DNA from: an uncultured Bacillota bacterium
GTDB taxonomy: Bacteria; Bacillota; Clostridia; Peptostreptococcales; Anaerovoracaceae
Reading direction: 5' to 3'
Assembly: GCA_946631075.1 (NCBI GenBank)
Contig: CAMOZS010000020.1
Coordinates: forward strand, 1 to 15,697
Length of the DNA: 15,697 nucleotides
The notes under the pieces were generated by a model, which had not been told where the DNA came from, did no database searches, and saw nothing but the letters and a program-made list of their open reading frames with translations. The position numbers and the translations under genes were made by a program. Positions 1-7,400 of the stretch are shown here, piece after piece (the first letter of the stretch is position 1; every line of letters begins with the position of its first letter).

Positions 1-284
1 GAATGATCGAAACCAAAGGTCTGATCGGCTCCATCGAAGCAGCAGATGCTATGGTAAAGGCTGCGAATGTTTACCTGATCGGTAAGAACTTCGTAGGCGG
101 CGGCCTGGTAACAGTTATGGTCAGAGGAGACGTAGGCGCTTGCAAGGCTTCCGTAGATGCCGGCGCTGCTGCAGCTCAGAGAGTTGGCGAACTGCTCCAC
201 GCTCACGTTATTCCGAGACCGCACATCGAAGTTGAGACCATCCTGCCGGATCCGAAGAATCCGCAGAGACCGGATGAGGGCTAA
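1..284 (+). CDS. Bacterial microcompartment hexameric shell protein, PduA/EutM type (5' end outside window)
   Basis: Single BMC-domain shell protein that forms hexagonal tiles of a protein-bounded organelle; small metabolites pass through the central pore. An ATG sits at position 3, but the reading frame is open to the left edge. PduA and EutM carry a few residues before the matching MIETKG, so the real start is probably just upstream and I treat the gene as 5'-partial. The visible protein is collinear with the family: an AADAMVKAANV helix, a glycine-rich pore loop (FVGGGL), VMVRGDVGACKASVDAGAAAA, and the VHVIPRPH-like strand (here AHVIPRPH). The tail is short and rich in Pro and charged residues (ILPDPKNPQRPDEG). 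Pore loop and length fit an ordinary hexamer-former. Family assignment is very secure; which microcompartment type it belongs to cannot be told. Confidence 0.95.
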   Translation, partial: MIETKGLIGSIEAADAMVKAANVYLIGKNFVGGGLVTVMVRGDVGACKASVDAGAAAAQRVGELLHAHVIPRPHIEVETILPDPKNPQRPDEG

Positions 285-328
285 ATCATCCATCCTTAGC
301 TAAAAGCGAATTGATTTAAGATATGATG

Positions 329-365
329 CACCGCACAGGCAGCGATGTCTGCTTGTGCGGTGTTT
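329..365 (+). terminator. Long hairpin with short T-run between shell gene and flavoprotein gene
   Basis: Bases 329-342 pair with 349-362, giving a 14-bp stem with one G-U pair and a 6-base loop, followed by only three T residues. It could be a weak intrinsic terminator for the microcompartment operon, or an RNA-stabilising or processing hairpin allowing partial read-through into the flavoprotein gene 31 bases later. The stem is seen directly; its role is inferred. Confidence 0.6.
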
Positions 366-395
366 CATCACGCGCTGCAGGAAAGGACGAATAAT

Positions 396-941
396 ATGAG
401 TAAGACTATATTGGTACTGACAGGCAGCCCCAGAGTCGGAGGAAACAGTGACCAGCTGGCGGAGGCCTTTATTCGTGGTGCCCAGAATGCCGGCAACACT
501 GTGATCCGTTTTGACGCCGGCAGGAAGCAGATCGGCCCCTGTGTCGGCTGTCAGGGTTGCTTCAGCAAGGGGACTCCCTGTATGGTAGTGGATGACTTCA
601 CTGAGTTCGCTCTTGATCTTCTCAAGGCGGATGCCGTGGCCATCTTCACGCCCCTGTACTGGTTCAACTGGCCGGCCGGGATCAAGGCCGCCATCGACAA
701 GCTCTTTTCTTTCTACTGCTCGGGAAATCAGACCCGGGTCAGAGAGAGCATCTTTGTCGTATGCGGTGAGTCCGATCAGATGGACACCTATGATCCGATC
801 ATCAAGACCTACGAGAAGACAGCAGAGCTGATGCACTGGGAAAACAAGGGCCACATCGTGGTTCCCTCCGTTTTCGAGGCAGGCGCTGTCCAGAATACAC
901 CGGCCATCGCCGGCATGGAAAAGATCGGGACCTATTTCTAG
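396..941 (+). CDS. Iron-sulfur flavoprotein / NAD(P)H-dependent FMN reductase family
   Basis: A 181-residue flavodoxin-fold redox protein. The N-terminal strand and FMN-phosphate loop are visible (ILVLTGSPRVGGNSD, residues about 5-19). A compact cysteine motif follows: C49-x2-C52-x2-C55-x6-C62, within the CX2CX2CX4-7C pattern that binds a [4Fe-4S] cluster in archaeal and clostridial iron-sulfur flavoproteins. TPLYWFNWPAGIKAAIDK (about 85-102) is the second flavin-contact loop. I chose the ATG at 396 because an AGGA-type ribosome site lies just ahead (bases 384-387) and it begins the fold exactly (MSKTILVLTG). The in-frame ATG at 345 lies in the hairpin loop region and adds residues unrelated to the family. 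Likely role: cytosolic low-potential electron carrier or reductase; partner unknown. It follows the shell gene and may serve redox balance there, but the hairpin between them weakens the operon argument. Confidence 0.85.
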   Translation: MSKTILVLTGSPRVGGNSDQLAEAFIRGAQNAGNTVIRFDAGRKQIGPCVGCQGCFSKGTPCMVVDDFTEFALDLLKADAVAIFTPLYWFNWPAGIKAAIDKLFSFYCSGNQTRVRESIFVVCGESDQMDTYDPIIKTYEKTAELMHWENKGHIVVPSVFEAGAVQNTPAIAGMEKIGTYF

Positions 942-944
942 GGT

Positions 945-973
945 GCTGCTGCTTTTGCAGCGGCCCTTTTTTT
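945..973 (+). terminator. Rho-independent terminator after flavoprotein gene
   Basis: Bases 945-952 pair with 957-964 (8 bp including one G-U) around a TTTT loop. Two further bases and a run of seven T (967-973) follow. It starts 4 bases after the stop codon, a standard intrinsic terminator. Confidence 0.9.
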
Positions 974-1003
974 GAGAGAGGAAGAGTTCGCGCCCGCCGC
1001 GAG

Positions 1004-1075
1004 CTCGGCTGACCTGGCGGGTTCGGCTGACCTGGCGGGTTTGGTGGATGCCGCAGGTTTGGTGGATGCCGCAGG
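1004..1075. repeat. Four 18-bp tandem repeats (two pairs of two subtypes)
   Basis: Copies at 1004-1021 and 1022-1039 read (C/T)TCGGCTGACCTGGCGGG. Copies at 1040-1057 and 1058-1075 read TTTGGTGGATGCCGCAGG and are identical to each other. All four are exactly 18 bp, with no gap. The two subtypes resemble each other mainly in the G-rich ends, so this may be two adjacent duplications rather than one family. They lie just after a terminator and outside any gene I accept. The total length (72 bp) equals the period of the array that follows at 1091; this may be coincidence. Confidence 0.9.
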
Positions 1076-1090
1076 CGCGCATCAGCACCG

Positions 1091-1348
1091 AATTCTGCCA
1101 AAACAAGCGAAAATGACGCTTCTGGCAGAATCAGATCGGCTAAAAGCTCACATGCTCATGTGAATTCTGCCAAAGGGCCTGTATAGACGACTATTGGCAG
1201 AATTACCTGCATATATAGGGGCATATCCGGGATCAATTCTGCCAAAGACCGCGTTCAGCCAGTCATTGGCAGAATTACCACGGTATTTCCCGGATCTCAG
1301 CCAGTGAATTCTGCCAAAGCAGGCTAAAAGGCGTGAATTGGCAGAATC
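1091..1348. repeat. Phased array of eight 11-bp arms in alternating orientation (four hairpin units, 72-bp period)
   Basis: The arm AATTCTGCCAA or its inverse TTGGCAGAATT starts at 1091, 1122, 1163, 1194, 1235, 1266, 1307 and 1338. Orientation alternates strictly and start-to-start steps are 31, 41, 31, 41, 31, 41, 31. Each forward/inverse pair makes a 42-bp unit (1091-1132, 1163-1204, 1235-1276, 1307-1348) with a 20-base loop; neighbouring units are 30 bases apart. Units 2 and 3 have perfect 11-bp arms, unit 4 has 10 bp and unit 1 has 9 bp. Loops and inter-unit spacers differ in sequence but keep exact lengths. The first loop contains an inner AAGCG/CGCTT pair, and the first inter-unit spacer ends in CACATG-CT-CATGTG (1149-1162). 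Possible roles are a multi-site operator for the downstream reductase gene, a string of RNA hairpins, or a decayed repetitive element. No function can be assigned from sequence. Confidence 0.93.
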
Positions 1349-1426
1349 CCGGAGTCCCGGAAGCACTGGATCGCAGTAACCCGGAGTCCCGGAAGCACTG
1401 GATCTCAGAATCCCGGAGTCCCGGAA
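1348..1426. repeat. 32-bp direct repeats, two full copies and one 15-bp partial
   Basis: Copies begin at 1348, 1380 and 1412. The first two differ at 3 of 32 positions; the third matches for its first 15 bases (CCCGGAGTCCCGGAA) and then diverges. Each copy opens with a short internal repeat (CCCGGA twice). The first copy starts on the last base of the eighth array arm, so the two repeat systems abut without a gap. They end about 35 bases before the next start codon. I see no clear promoter in 974-1460. Confidence 0.9.
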
Positions 1427-1460
1427 TCAGGCGGGAAATGAAATCAGAGAGGAAGAAGCT

Positions 1461-3329
1461 ATGGCAACAGTGAGATTCCCATTCGATCTCAGTCAGATCA
1501 GAACAGCGGAGGAATTCCGCGAAAAGACGGCTCAGGCAGGTTACCGGATCCCGGTAAGCGCCGATCTTGGCGTCCTGGGAAGAAGCTTTTCAGCAGGAGG
1601 ACGCAGCTTTGGCAACTCCATGGCCGTCCAGCCTTTGGAAGGACTGGACGCGGATGAGAACGGAGCACCCAGTTCCCTGACCCTGGCCAGATACGAGAAG
1701 CTGGCAGCCCAGGGGGCGGGGATCCTTTGGGTGGAGGCAACGGCCGTCTGCCCGGAAGGACGGGATTCGACCCGGCAGCTCTGGCTCCATGAGGGAAGCC
1801 GGGAAGGCTTTCGCCAGCTGGCGCAGACCATCGACGCGTCTGCCGCAAAGGCTGGCTATCCGGCTCCGTACAAGGTGATCCAGCTGACTCATTCGGGAAG
1901 ATGCAGCAAAGACAGGGCCGGGAACCCGGCTCCTCTGGCCGCTTTTGAAAGCCCATGCCTTGACCCGGTGATGGGAAGACCTCAGATCGTGACCGACGAA
2001 TATCTGGACCAGCTGCAGGTGAAGGTAGGGGAAGCGGCAGCCTTTGCGATGGAAGCCGGATTCGACGCGGTGGAGCTCAAGCTCTGCCACCAGTACCTGT
2101 TCAAAGAGCTGCTCTGCGCCTATACCCGGCCCGGACGCTACGGCGGGTCTATGGAGAACCGGTTCAGGTTCGCCCTGGGCGCGGTCGACCAGATCCGGAC
2201 CAGGACCGGAAACCGGATCGATGTGGTCGTTCGTCTCAACGCCTATGACGGGATCCCCTGGCCCTATGGATGGGGCATGGCAGCCGCACCTTCTGCGGGA
2301 GCTGGCCCGGCGGCCGGCGGAGTGACCTCCAGCTGGCAGGGCAATCCCAAAATGCAGCCCAGCCTGCAGGCCCAGCGCAGCAACTGGCAGGGCAACCCGG
2401 ACAGGCAGGAATTCCTCAGCGCCGAGACCAACTGGCAGGGCAATCCCGCGCCTCTCAATGTTTCCGATTCCGAGAAGAGCAGCTGGCAGGGCAATCCGGA
2501 CCGGCAGCAGCTGATCGGGACCCAGACTAACTGGCAGGGTAATCCCGCCCCCTTCACCGTCTCCGAGGCGGAGAAGAGCAGCTGGCAGGGCAACCCGGGC
2601 CTGGACCGGATCGCCGGAAGCACCCAGACCAACTGGCAAGGCAACCCTGTTCTGCCCGGCGGCGGTAATGTCCGGGCCGGAGCATCCGCGGCACCTGCGA
2701 GCGGAGCGATGACCGAAGCAGCCGGAGCATCCGCGAGCGGCGGGGCGATGACCGAAGCAGCCTGCACGCCTTCATCCTGCGCGGCCTGCAGCGCGGACAC
2801 AGCCTGCGGCCCCATGCAGACCGATCTCACGGAAGTCAAGGAACTGATGCGGCAGCTTTACCGCAGAGGGATCCGGATCTTCAATCTGACGACGACAAGC
2901 CCCAGATTCCTTCCTTCCGGGAACGGCTATCTGGACAACTTCAGCGAGACAGCCCAGGTGGATCCCCTGGCAGGAACAGCAGCTCTGCTCCAGGCGACCA
3001 GAGAGATCCGTCAGGCCATGCCGGCCGATATCCGCATCGTCGGTACCGGGCTGAGCTGGTTCGGTCCCTTCAGCGCCAACGTGGCTGCCGGAGGAGTCCG
3101 GGAAGGCTGGTTCGATATCGCCGGATTCGGCCGGAGCGTGATGGCCGATGACGGCTTCATCCCCGCCATCCTGCAGGGAAGGCAGCCGGATCCGGCCAGA
3201 TCATGTATCGGCTGCGACAGCTGCTTCAGGCTCTTCTTTGAGGATCTGCCCACAGGCTGTCCCATGCAGCACCAGGCCTATCGTGATCTTATGCAAAGGC
3301 TGCAGCAGGGCGGCAATATCATCTACTGA
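1461..3329 (+). CDS. Old Yellow Enzyme-family NADH:flavin oxidoreductase with WQGNP-repeat insertion
   Basis: A 622-residue protein. An FMN-binding TIM barrel with a C-terminal iron-sulfur cysteine set is interrupted by about 180 foreign residues. Barrel landmarks: LTHSGR at 142-147, CHQYLFKELL at 209-218 with H210 at the position of the second substrate-binding His of OYE enzymes and K207 at that of the first, and TRPGRYGGSMENR at 222-234. C-terminal cysteines C582-x2-C585-x2-C588-x11-C600 resemble the [4Fe-4S] set of 2,4-dienoyl-CoA reductase-like members. The FAD/NADPH-binding half of those larger enzymes is absent; without the insertion the length is about 442. The insertion (about 273-451) falls after VRLNAYDGIPWPYGWG and before DLTEVKELMRQLYRRGIRIFNLT, normally a short loop. 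It holds seven WQGNP motifs followed by an Ala/Ser/Gly/Cys-rich stretch. The reading frame is intact throughout. Start: ATG with AGAGGAAG about 7 bases upstream. Substrate unknown; likely reduces an activated C=C bond. Confidence 0.88.
   Translation: MATVRFPFDLSQIRTAEEFREKTAQAGYRIPVSADLGVLGRSFSAGGRSFGNSMAVQPLEGLDADENGAPSSLTLARYEKLAAQGAGILWVEATAVCPEGRDSTRQLWLHEGSREGFRQLAQTIDASAAKAGYPAPYKVIQLTHSGRCSKDRAGNPAPLAAFESPCLDPVMGRPQIVTDEYLDQLQVKVGEAAAFAMEAGFDAVELKLCHQYLFKELLCAYTRPGRYGGSMENRFRFALGAVDQIRTRTGNRIDVVVRLNAYDGIPWPYGWGMAAAPSAGAGPAAGGVTSSWQGNPKMQPSLQAQRSNWQGNPDRQEFLSAETNWQGNPAPLNVSDSEKSSWQGNPDRQQLIGTQTNWQGNPAPFTVSEAEKSSWQGNPGLDRIAGSTQTNWQGNPVLPGGGNVRAGASAAPASGAMTEAAGASASGGAMTEAACTPSSCAACSADTACGPMQTDLTEVKELMRQLYRRGIRIFNLTTTSPRFLPSGNGYLDNFSETAQVDPLAGTAALLQATREIRQAMPADIRIVGTGLSWFGPFSANVAAGGVREGWFDIAGFGRSVMADDGFIPAILQGRQPDPARSCIGCDSCFRLFFEDLPTGCPMQHQAYRDLMQRLQQGGNIIY
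2334..2648 (+). repeat. Seven in-frame WQGNP repeats inside the reductase gene
   Basis: The DNA core TGGCARGGYAAYCC, encoding W-Q-G-N-P, begins at 2334, 2385, 2433, 2484, 2532, 2583 and 2634. Steps are 51, 48, 51, 48, 51, 51 bases. The residue before W is Ser or Asn (S, N, N, S, N, S, N). Copies 3-4 and 5-6 form a higher-order unit of 99-102 bases: NWQGNPAP-x-(N/T)VS-x-(S/A)EKS followed by a SWQGNP unit ending in TQT. Motif codons are nearly invariant (TGG CAG GGC AAY CC) while the linkers vary. All copies face the same way and all steps are multiples of three, so the reading frame is kept. Confidence 0.95.
2689..2808 (+). repeat. Imperfect duplication encoding GAS-A..SG-AMTEAA plus cysteine cluster
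   Basis: Two copies of a segment ending in GCGATGACCGAAGCAGCC give AGASAAPASGAMTEAA and GASASGGAMTEAA, directly after the WQGNP block. They are followed by a short stretch with four cysteines, C435-x4-C440-x2-C443-x5-C449. This completes the insertion; the barrel resumes near residue 454. The Ala/Ser/Gly composition suggests a flexible linker. Confidence 0.8.
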
Positions 3330-3361
3330 AGGAAGATGGAAGCGTAGGGGGAAAGAGGAAT

Positions 3362-4303
3362 ATGCCCTTCAATTGGAAAGATATCAAGAAGATCCGTAAC
3401 AAAAGGACCGGCAAGATCCGCTATATCCTGAGCGGGATCATGTCGGTGGTCGGCATCACCCAGGTGATGGATTTCGTGGAATACCCCTATCCCTGGCATG
3501 CGGACAGCCTGATCATAGGAGGGATCCTGCTCCTGGCCGGCGTTGTCATTGCCCTCACCACCTGGCGGAAGGTGGACAAGTGGAACCGCTATGAGGCCTT
3601 CATCAACAACCGGGGCAACACTTCGATCAGCTTTCTGGCCCGGGCCCTGGGCGAGGAGGAGGACGACGTCTGCGCGACTCTGCAGCAGATGATCAACGAG
3701 CATTTCTTCCTGGGACCGGAGAGCAACGTGGAAGCTTACATCGACGGGCCGAGAAAGCTGCTGGTCATGACCGTGAACGGCAAGCCTTTGGAACCGATCG
3801 AAGAGACCGTCCGGAGGATGAAAGCCGAAGAGCCGAAGGCGGAGGAGAAAGCGGAAGCGAAAGCCCGGTCCCGGCAGGCAGCCCCCGCGCCGGCCCAGAC
3901 AGCACCCGCCCACTCACAGAACGTGGATCTGCTGCGGCAGGCCATCGAGACCACCGAGGACAAGATCGTCAAAGCCTCTCTCTATGATCTGGAGGGGTCT
4001 GTGCGCCGGATCGAGCAAAAGCTGGCGGACGAGCCGGAGCTTGCCGAGAATCAGAACATCCGCAATCTGCAGAGACACTACCTGCCCATGACCATGGATC
4101 TGGTAAAGAAGTATATGGAAGAGCGGAACTCTCCCCGGACCATGGACATGATCGGTCAGGCCCTGGGCACCTGCGCCAGCGCCTTCACCAGCATCGAGCG
4201 CAAGCTGACCGAAAGGGACGACATGAGCACAGAGGCGGACATCCTCACCCTGCAGACCATGTTCGCTCAGGACGGCCTCCTGCAGACTATGGGGAAACAA
4301 TAA
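3362..4303 (+). CDS. XpaC-like (5-bromo-4-chloroindolyl phosphate hydrolysis family) membrane protein
   Basis: A 313-residue protein starting 32 bases after the reductase gene and probably co-transcribed with it. The N-terminus is basic, followed by two predicted membrane segments at about 19-38 and 49-66. A small helical, possibly winged-helix-like domain follows (about 76-120), then a charged Ala/Glu/Lys linker (about 140-180). The C-terminal all-helical region (about 185-305) carries the family signature: EDKIVKASLYDLEGSVRRIE, then LRRHYLP-like (here LQRHYLPMTMDLVKKYMEE). Proteins of this family were named for an indolyl-phosphate phenotype in Bacillus, but no phosphatase motif is visible and the biochemical role is unclear. 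They often occur with tellurite-resistance TelA-like genes; none is seen here. The ATG at 3362 has purine-rich AGGGGGAAAGAGGA ahead of it. Confidence 0.75.
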   Translation: MPFNWKDIKKIRNKRTGKIRYILSGIMSVVGITQVMDFVEYPYPWHADSLIIGGILLLAGVVIALTTWRKVDKWNRYEAFINNRGNTSISFLARALGEEEDDVCATLQQMINEHFFLGPESNVEAYIDGPRKLLVMTVNGKPLEPIEETVRRMKAEEPKAEEKAEAKARSRQAAPAPAQTAPAHSQNVDLLRQAIETTEDKIVKASLYDLEGSVRRIEQKLADEPELAENQNIRNLQRHYLPMTMDLVKKYMEERNSPRTMDMIGQALGTCASAFTSIERKLTERDDMSTEADILTLQTMFAQDGLLQTMGKQ

Positions 4304-4339
4304 CCAACAGCCAGCAAAACAAACATGGAGAATGAGAAG

Positions 4340-4369
4340 CACTCTGGCCTGCCAGGCCGGGGTGTTTTT
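4340..4369 (+). terminator. Rho-independent terminator after XpaC-like gene
   Basis: Bases 4340-4350 pair with 4354-4364 (11 bp, two G-U pairs) around a GCC loop, followed directly by TTTTT. It closes the reductase/XpaC-like transcription unit. Confidence 0.92.
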
Positions 4370-4390
4370 GTTGCGGTACGCCTGAATCGG

Positions 4391-4419
4391 TTGAGAACTG
4401 TCAGATAATTTGGTAAAAT
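4391..4419 (+). promoter_or_regulatory. Sigma-70 type promoter for the Fn3 surface protein
   Basis: TTGAGA at 4391-4396 and TAAAAT at 4414-4419 with a 17-base spacer, in an A/T-rich patch directly after the terminator. The transcript would begin near 4426. A strong AAGGAG ribosome site (4443-4448) lies 7 bases before the ATG at 4456. Confidence 0.75.
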
Positions 4420-4455
4420 AATAAAAAATTTGAGTAAAGACCAAGGAGATTTGAC

Positions 4456-7400
4456 ATGTTTAGATATATGAAGAGATGCATGTTCGCGGTCATATTGCTG
4501 ATCGCGGTCATGATCATACCGGCCGCAGTGGACCAGGACGGTGCCCGGACAGCCTATGGCGCGGAGAGAATAGAAGTCGGATTGATGGAGGGCAATCAGT
4601 TCAGGGCACAGAAGTCGATCGATTTTGGAACGGTGGATCTGTCAAAGCTGGATCCGCAGGGAGAGTCCGATCCCTTAAAGTTTCAGCTGGCGATCCATTA
4701 CAGCACGGAGATCGGGATAAGTGATTATCTTAAAATCGGATTTGGATTCAGCGGACAGGCCCCGCTGGAGGATGCCTTCTATATGAAGGGAAGCGAAATG
4801 TCCGGGAGCACGATAAACAAGATCGTGCAGACAAACATCTATCTGGATCCTTCCAGACTGACCGCCGGGACCTATACGGCAAATGTGAGCGTCACGCTTC
4901 CCTTTGACAGCATATCGGTGAGCGGCAGTGGGTATACCGTCAGCGGGAATATCCTGACGATTCCGATCAGGATCACTTTGACAGGAGACAATCCATGTAT
5001 TACTCAGAAGGTCAGAGTGATCAAAGCGAAGGCCGGAAATGACCAGGTGGAGATTTCATGGATACCGGTAGAGGGCTGCACCAGCTACGCGGTTTTCCGG
5101 AGAGAAGGAACGGATGAAAGCGCATCATTTCCGGAACTGGAAGAGTATTTATATTTAGGAAGCGTCAGGACATATCCGGAAGAAGACGGTAAAGGATTCC
5201 AGGATCCTCATTTCACGGACTATTACGCCTGGAACGGCCAGATCTATTCCTACATCGTGATCTCAGATGGCGACGATACAGCCTTTGAAGGAAATGCGAG
5301 CAAATCTGTCTCTGCCTGCCCGAAGGCGGCCATCCGGCTGAAGCCCGCGGCACCGGAAGCGACAGCCTACAGTGGGAGTCCGGACGAGGTCGGCCTGTCC
5401 TGGTACTGGGACGCCTATGGACAGCAGAAAGACCCGGTGACCGGCGAATCAGACGAGCTGACGGGGAACGGTCAGTATGAGGGGACAGATCTGGTGGACC
5501 ATTTCAATGTGTATATGGATGGAACGCTGGTGAGGCAGGTCCGCCGCAACGCTGTAAGAAAACAGGAATCCGGTCGTTACAGCTGGTATCTCGATCTGCC
5601 GGCGGAGTATCCGGACCGTTCTTACACACTCTGGGTCACGGCAGTAGCCCCGGATGGGACCGAGGGTAATAGCAGCAACAAAGTCATCGCCTATACTGAA
5701 GAAGAGCGCGACCTGGCGATCGAGGGCCACACAGTCAGATATATAGAGGAAGAAGAGCGGGATGACGACACAGGGAAAGTCATCGCGATCTATCGGGGCC
5801 TGTCGATCGAGATTTCCGAAAAAGGAGCAGACCGGCTGGAGATTTGGAGGAAACCGGTATCGGCAGATGACAGCGCCTATGAGAAGGTCGACCTGTCGAT
5901 CACTCCGGATGGGGAGACGATCGATGCTGGTGTGATCAGAGGCGCCGTATACACCTACAAAGTGATCGCCTGCGACAGAAACGGCAGGCAGACAGATCCA
6001 TATATTTTCAGCGTTGCGGCAGCCGGTGAGCCCTCCGGGTATGTTCCGGGAGGCCAGCCTTTGGAGATCAGTCTGAGAACAGGAAACGGAGCGGATACTA
6101 CCCTGTACTGGTCTGTCCATAACGAAGGGACCTACCGCCTGTATCGGGACGGGAAACTGCTCTATGCCTGGGATGATCCGGGAAGCAGGATAGAATACAC
6201 AGATGTGCTGGCATCGGACGGAGATTATAACTATTACGTGATCTGGACCAACGACAAGTTTAAAGGTCTCGCGGTCCGCAGCAACACCTGCTCCTTCCAC
6301 AGATTCACCGGTGATGTGGATCCGGCGGAGCTGGACCAGGCGCCGGGAGTTCCGCGGCTTGTGAGCAGGATCGATGGGTACGGTAATGTACAGCTTCAGT
6401 GGACGCCGTCCGATACCGGCGGCAGACCCGACGGGTATGTGATCTACAGAGAAGACGGCGGTGTGCGTAATACGGAAATGTGGCACAACACATGGCAGCA
6501 CCCTCTGCAGGAGGAAGATGCCGATGGGAGGTACATCAGCAGAGACGCGAATACGACCGCATATTCGGTAAGCGGATACTATCTCTGGAAGGATGACGGC
6601 AATGATGAGACCACAGAGGATCAGTCCCCTCATCGGTTCTGGATCACCGCGTACAACGGCAGTGGGGTCAGTGACCCTTCTGAGGTCATAGAATACTCCG
6701 CGGCGGGGAACGGACAGGCGCCTGCTTTTGAAGACCCTGCAGCGCCGAATGCTCCGGAGAACATCAGCGCATCGATGGACCTTATCTACAGCCCGTCCTC
6801 CGACCGGATCGGGAAGCTCAAGATCTACTGGAATGGACCAAAAACTGGAGCGGCAGTCTCGGAATATCAGATCACCGTAAACGATGGCAGCAGACTCAAG
6901 ACAAGCTGCCCTGCGGAATCGATGCAGTACGATAAGGACCGGAGAAGCTGCTATGCCGTGGAATTCGATGTCTATTCCTCGTATGATCTGATCGGAAAAC
7001 CGATGATGATTACCGTGAGCGCAGTCAATGACGCTGGGGAAACGGCAGCAGAACCGCTTACCATGACGGTGGAAGGCATCCCTCAGATCGAGGCCGAGGT
7101 GACAGGTACGACTTCAGTGAAGCTGCAGTGGACCGGGCTGATCGGGGATACGGAGACCGAGATCAGTGAGTATCAGATCTGGAGAAGGACCAGCAGCAGC
7201 AAATGGGAGAAGATCTGTGTTGCATCGCCGATAGACGATAGATCATATAATGACACGGGACTTGTTCACGGAAATATCTATGAATACTGCGCTGTTGCTG
7301 TTGATAAAGGCGGCAAGCAGCACAGGAGCAAGACGATCAAAGTACAGACGACCCTTCAGGACGGGGAGATGATGACCCCGCAGGATTTCAGGGTTCAGGT

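Noticed and set aside
345..395. Upstream ATG at 345 as start of the flavoprotein
   Set aside because: It lies in the loop of the 329-362 hairpin without a ribosome site and adds 17 residues absent from the family.
300..1106. Reverse-strand ORF of 268 codons
   Set aside because: It is the antisense of the well-supported flavoprotein gene plus repeats, with no protein-family features.
972..1163. Small forward ORF with SADLAG and LVDAAG repeats
   Set aside because: It starts within a few bases of the terminator, has no good ribosome site, is made of the 18-bp tandem repeats and stops inside the array.
1194..1210. Sigma-54 promoter suggested by TTGGCAG...TGC
   Set aside because: GG and GC are separated by 11 bases instead of 10, and the other array arms show no GC element at the proper place.
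1091..1348. CRISPR array
   Set aside because: The repeats are only 11 bp, alternate in orientation, and have two spacer lengths (20 and 30); no cas gene is nearby. This does not fit any CRISPR repeat-spacer design.
1148..1366. Small reverse-strand ORF with a 24-residue repeat (NSAN..FGRI)
   Set aside because: The repeat follows simply from the 72-bp array period being divisible by three. There is no ribosome site, and the frame starts and ends within the repeats.
1590..2639. Reverse-strand ORF of 349 codons and its companion at 2264-2839 with GLPCQL repeats
   Set aside because: These are the complement of the WQGNP repeats and barrel codons. The forward frame keeps the conserved enzyme motifs on both sides, so the forward frame is the coding one.
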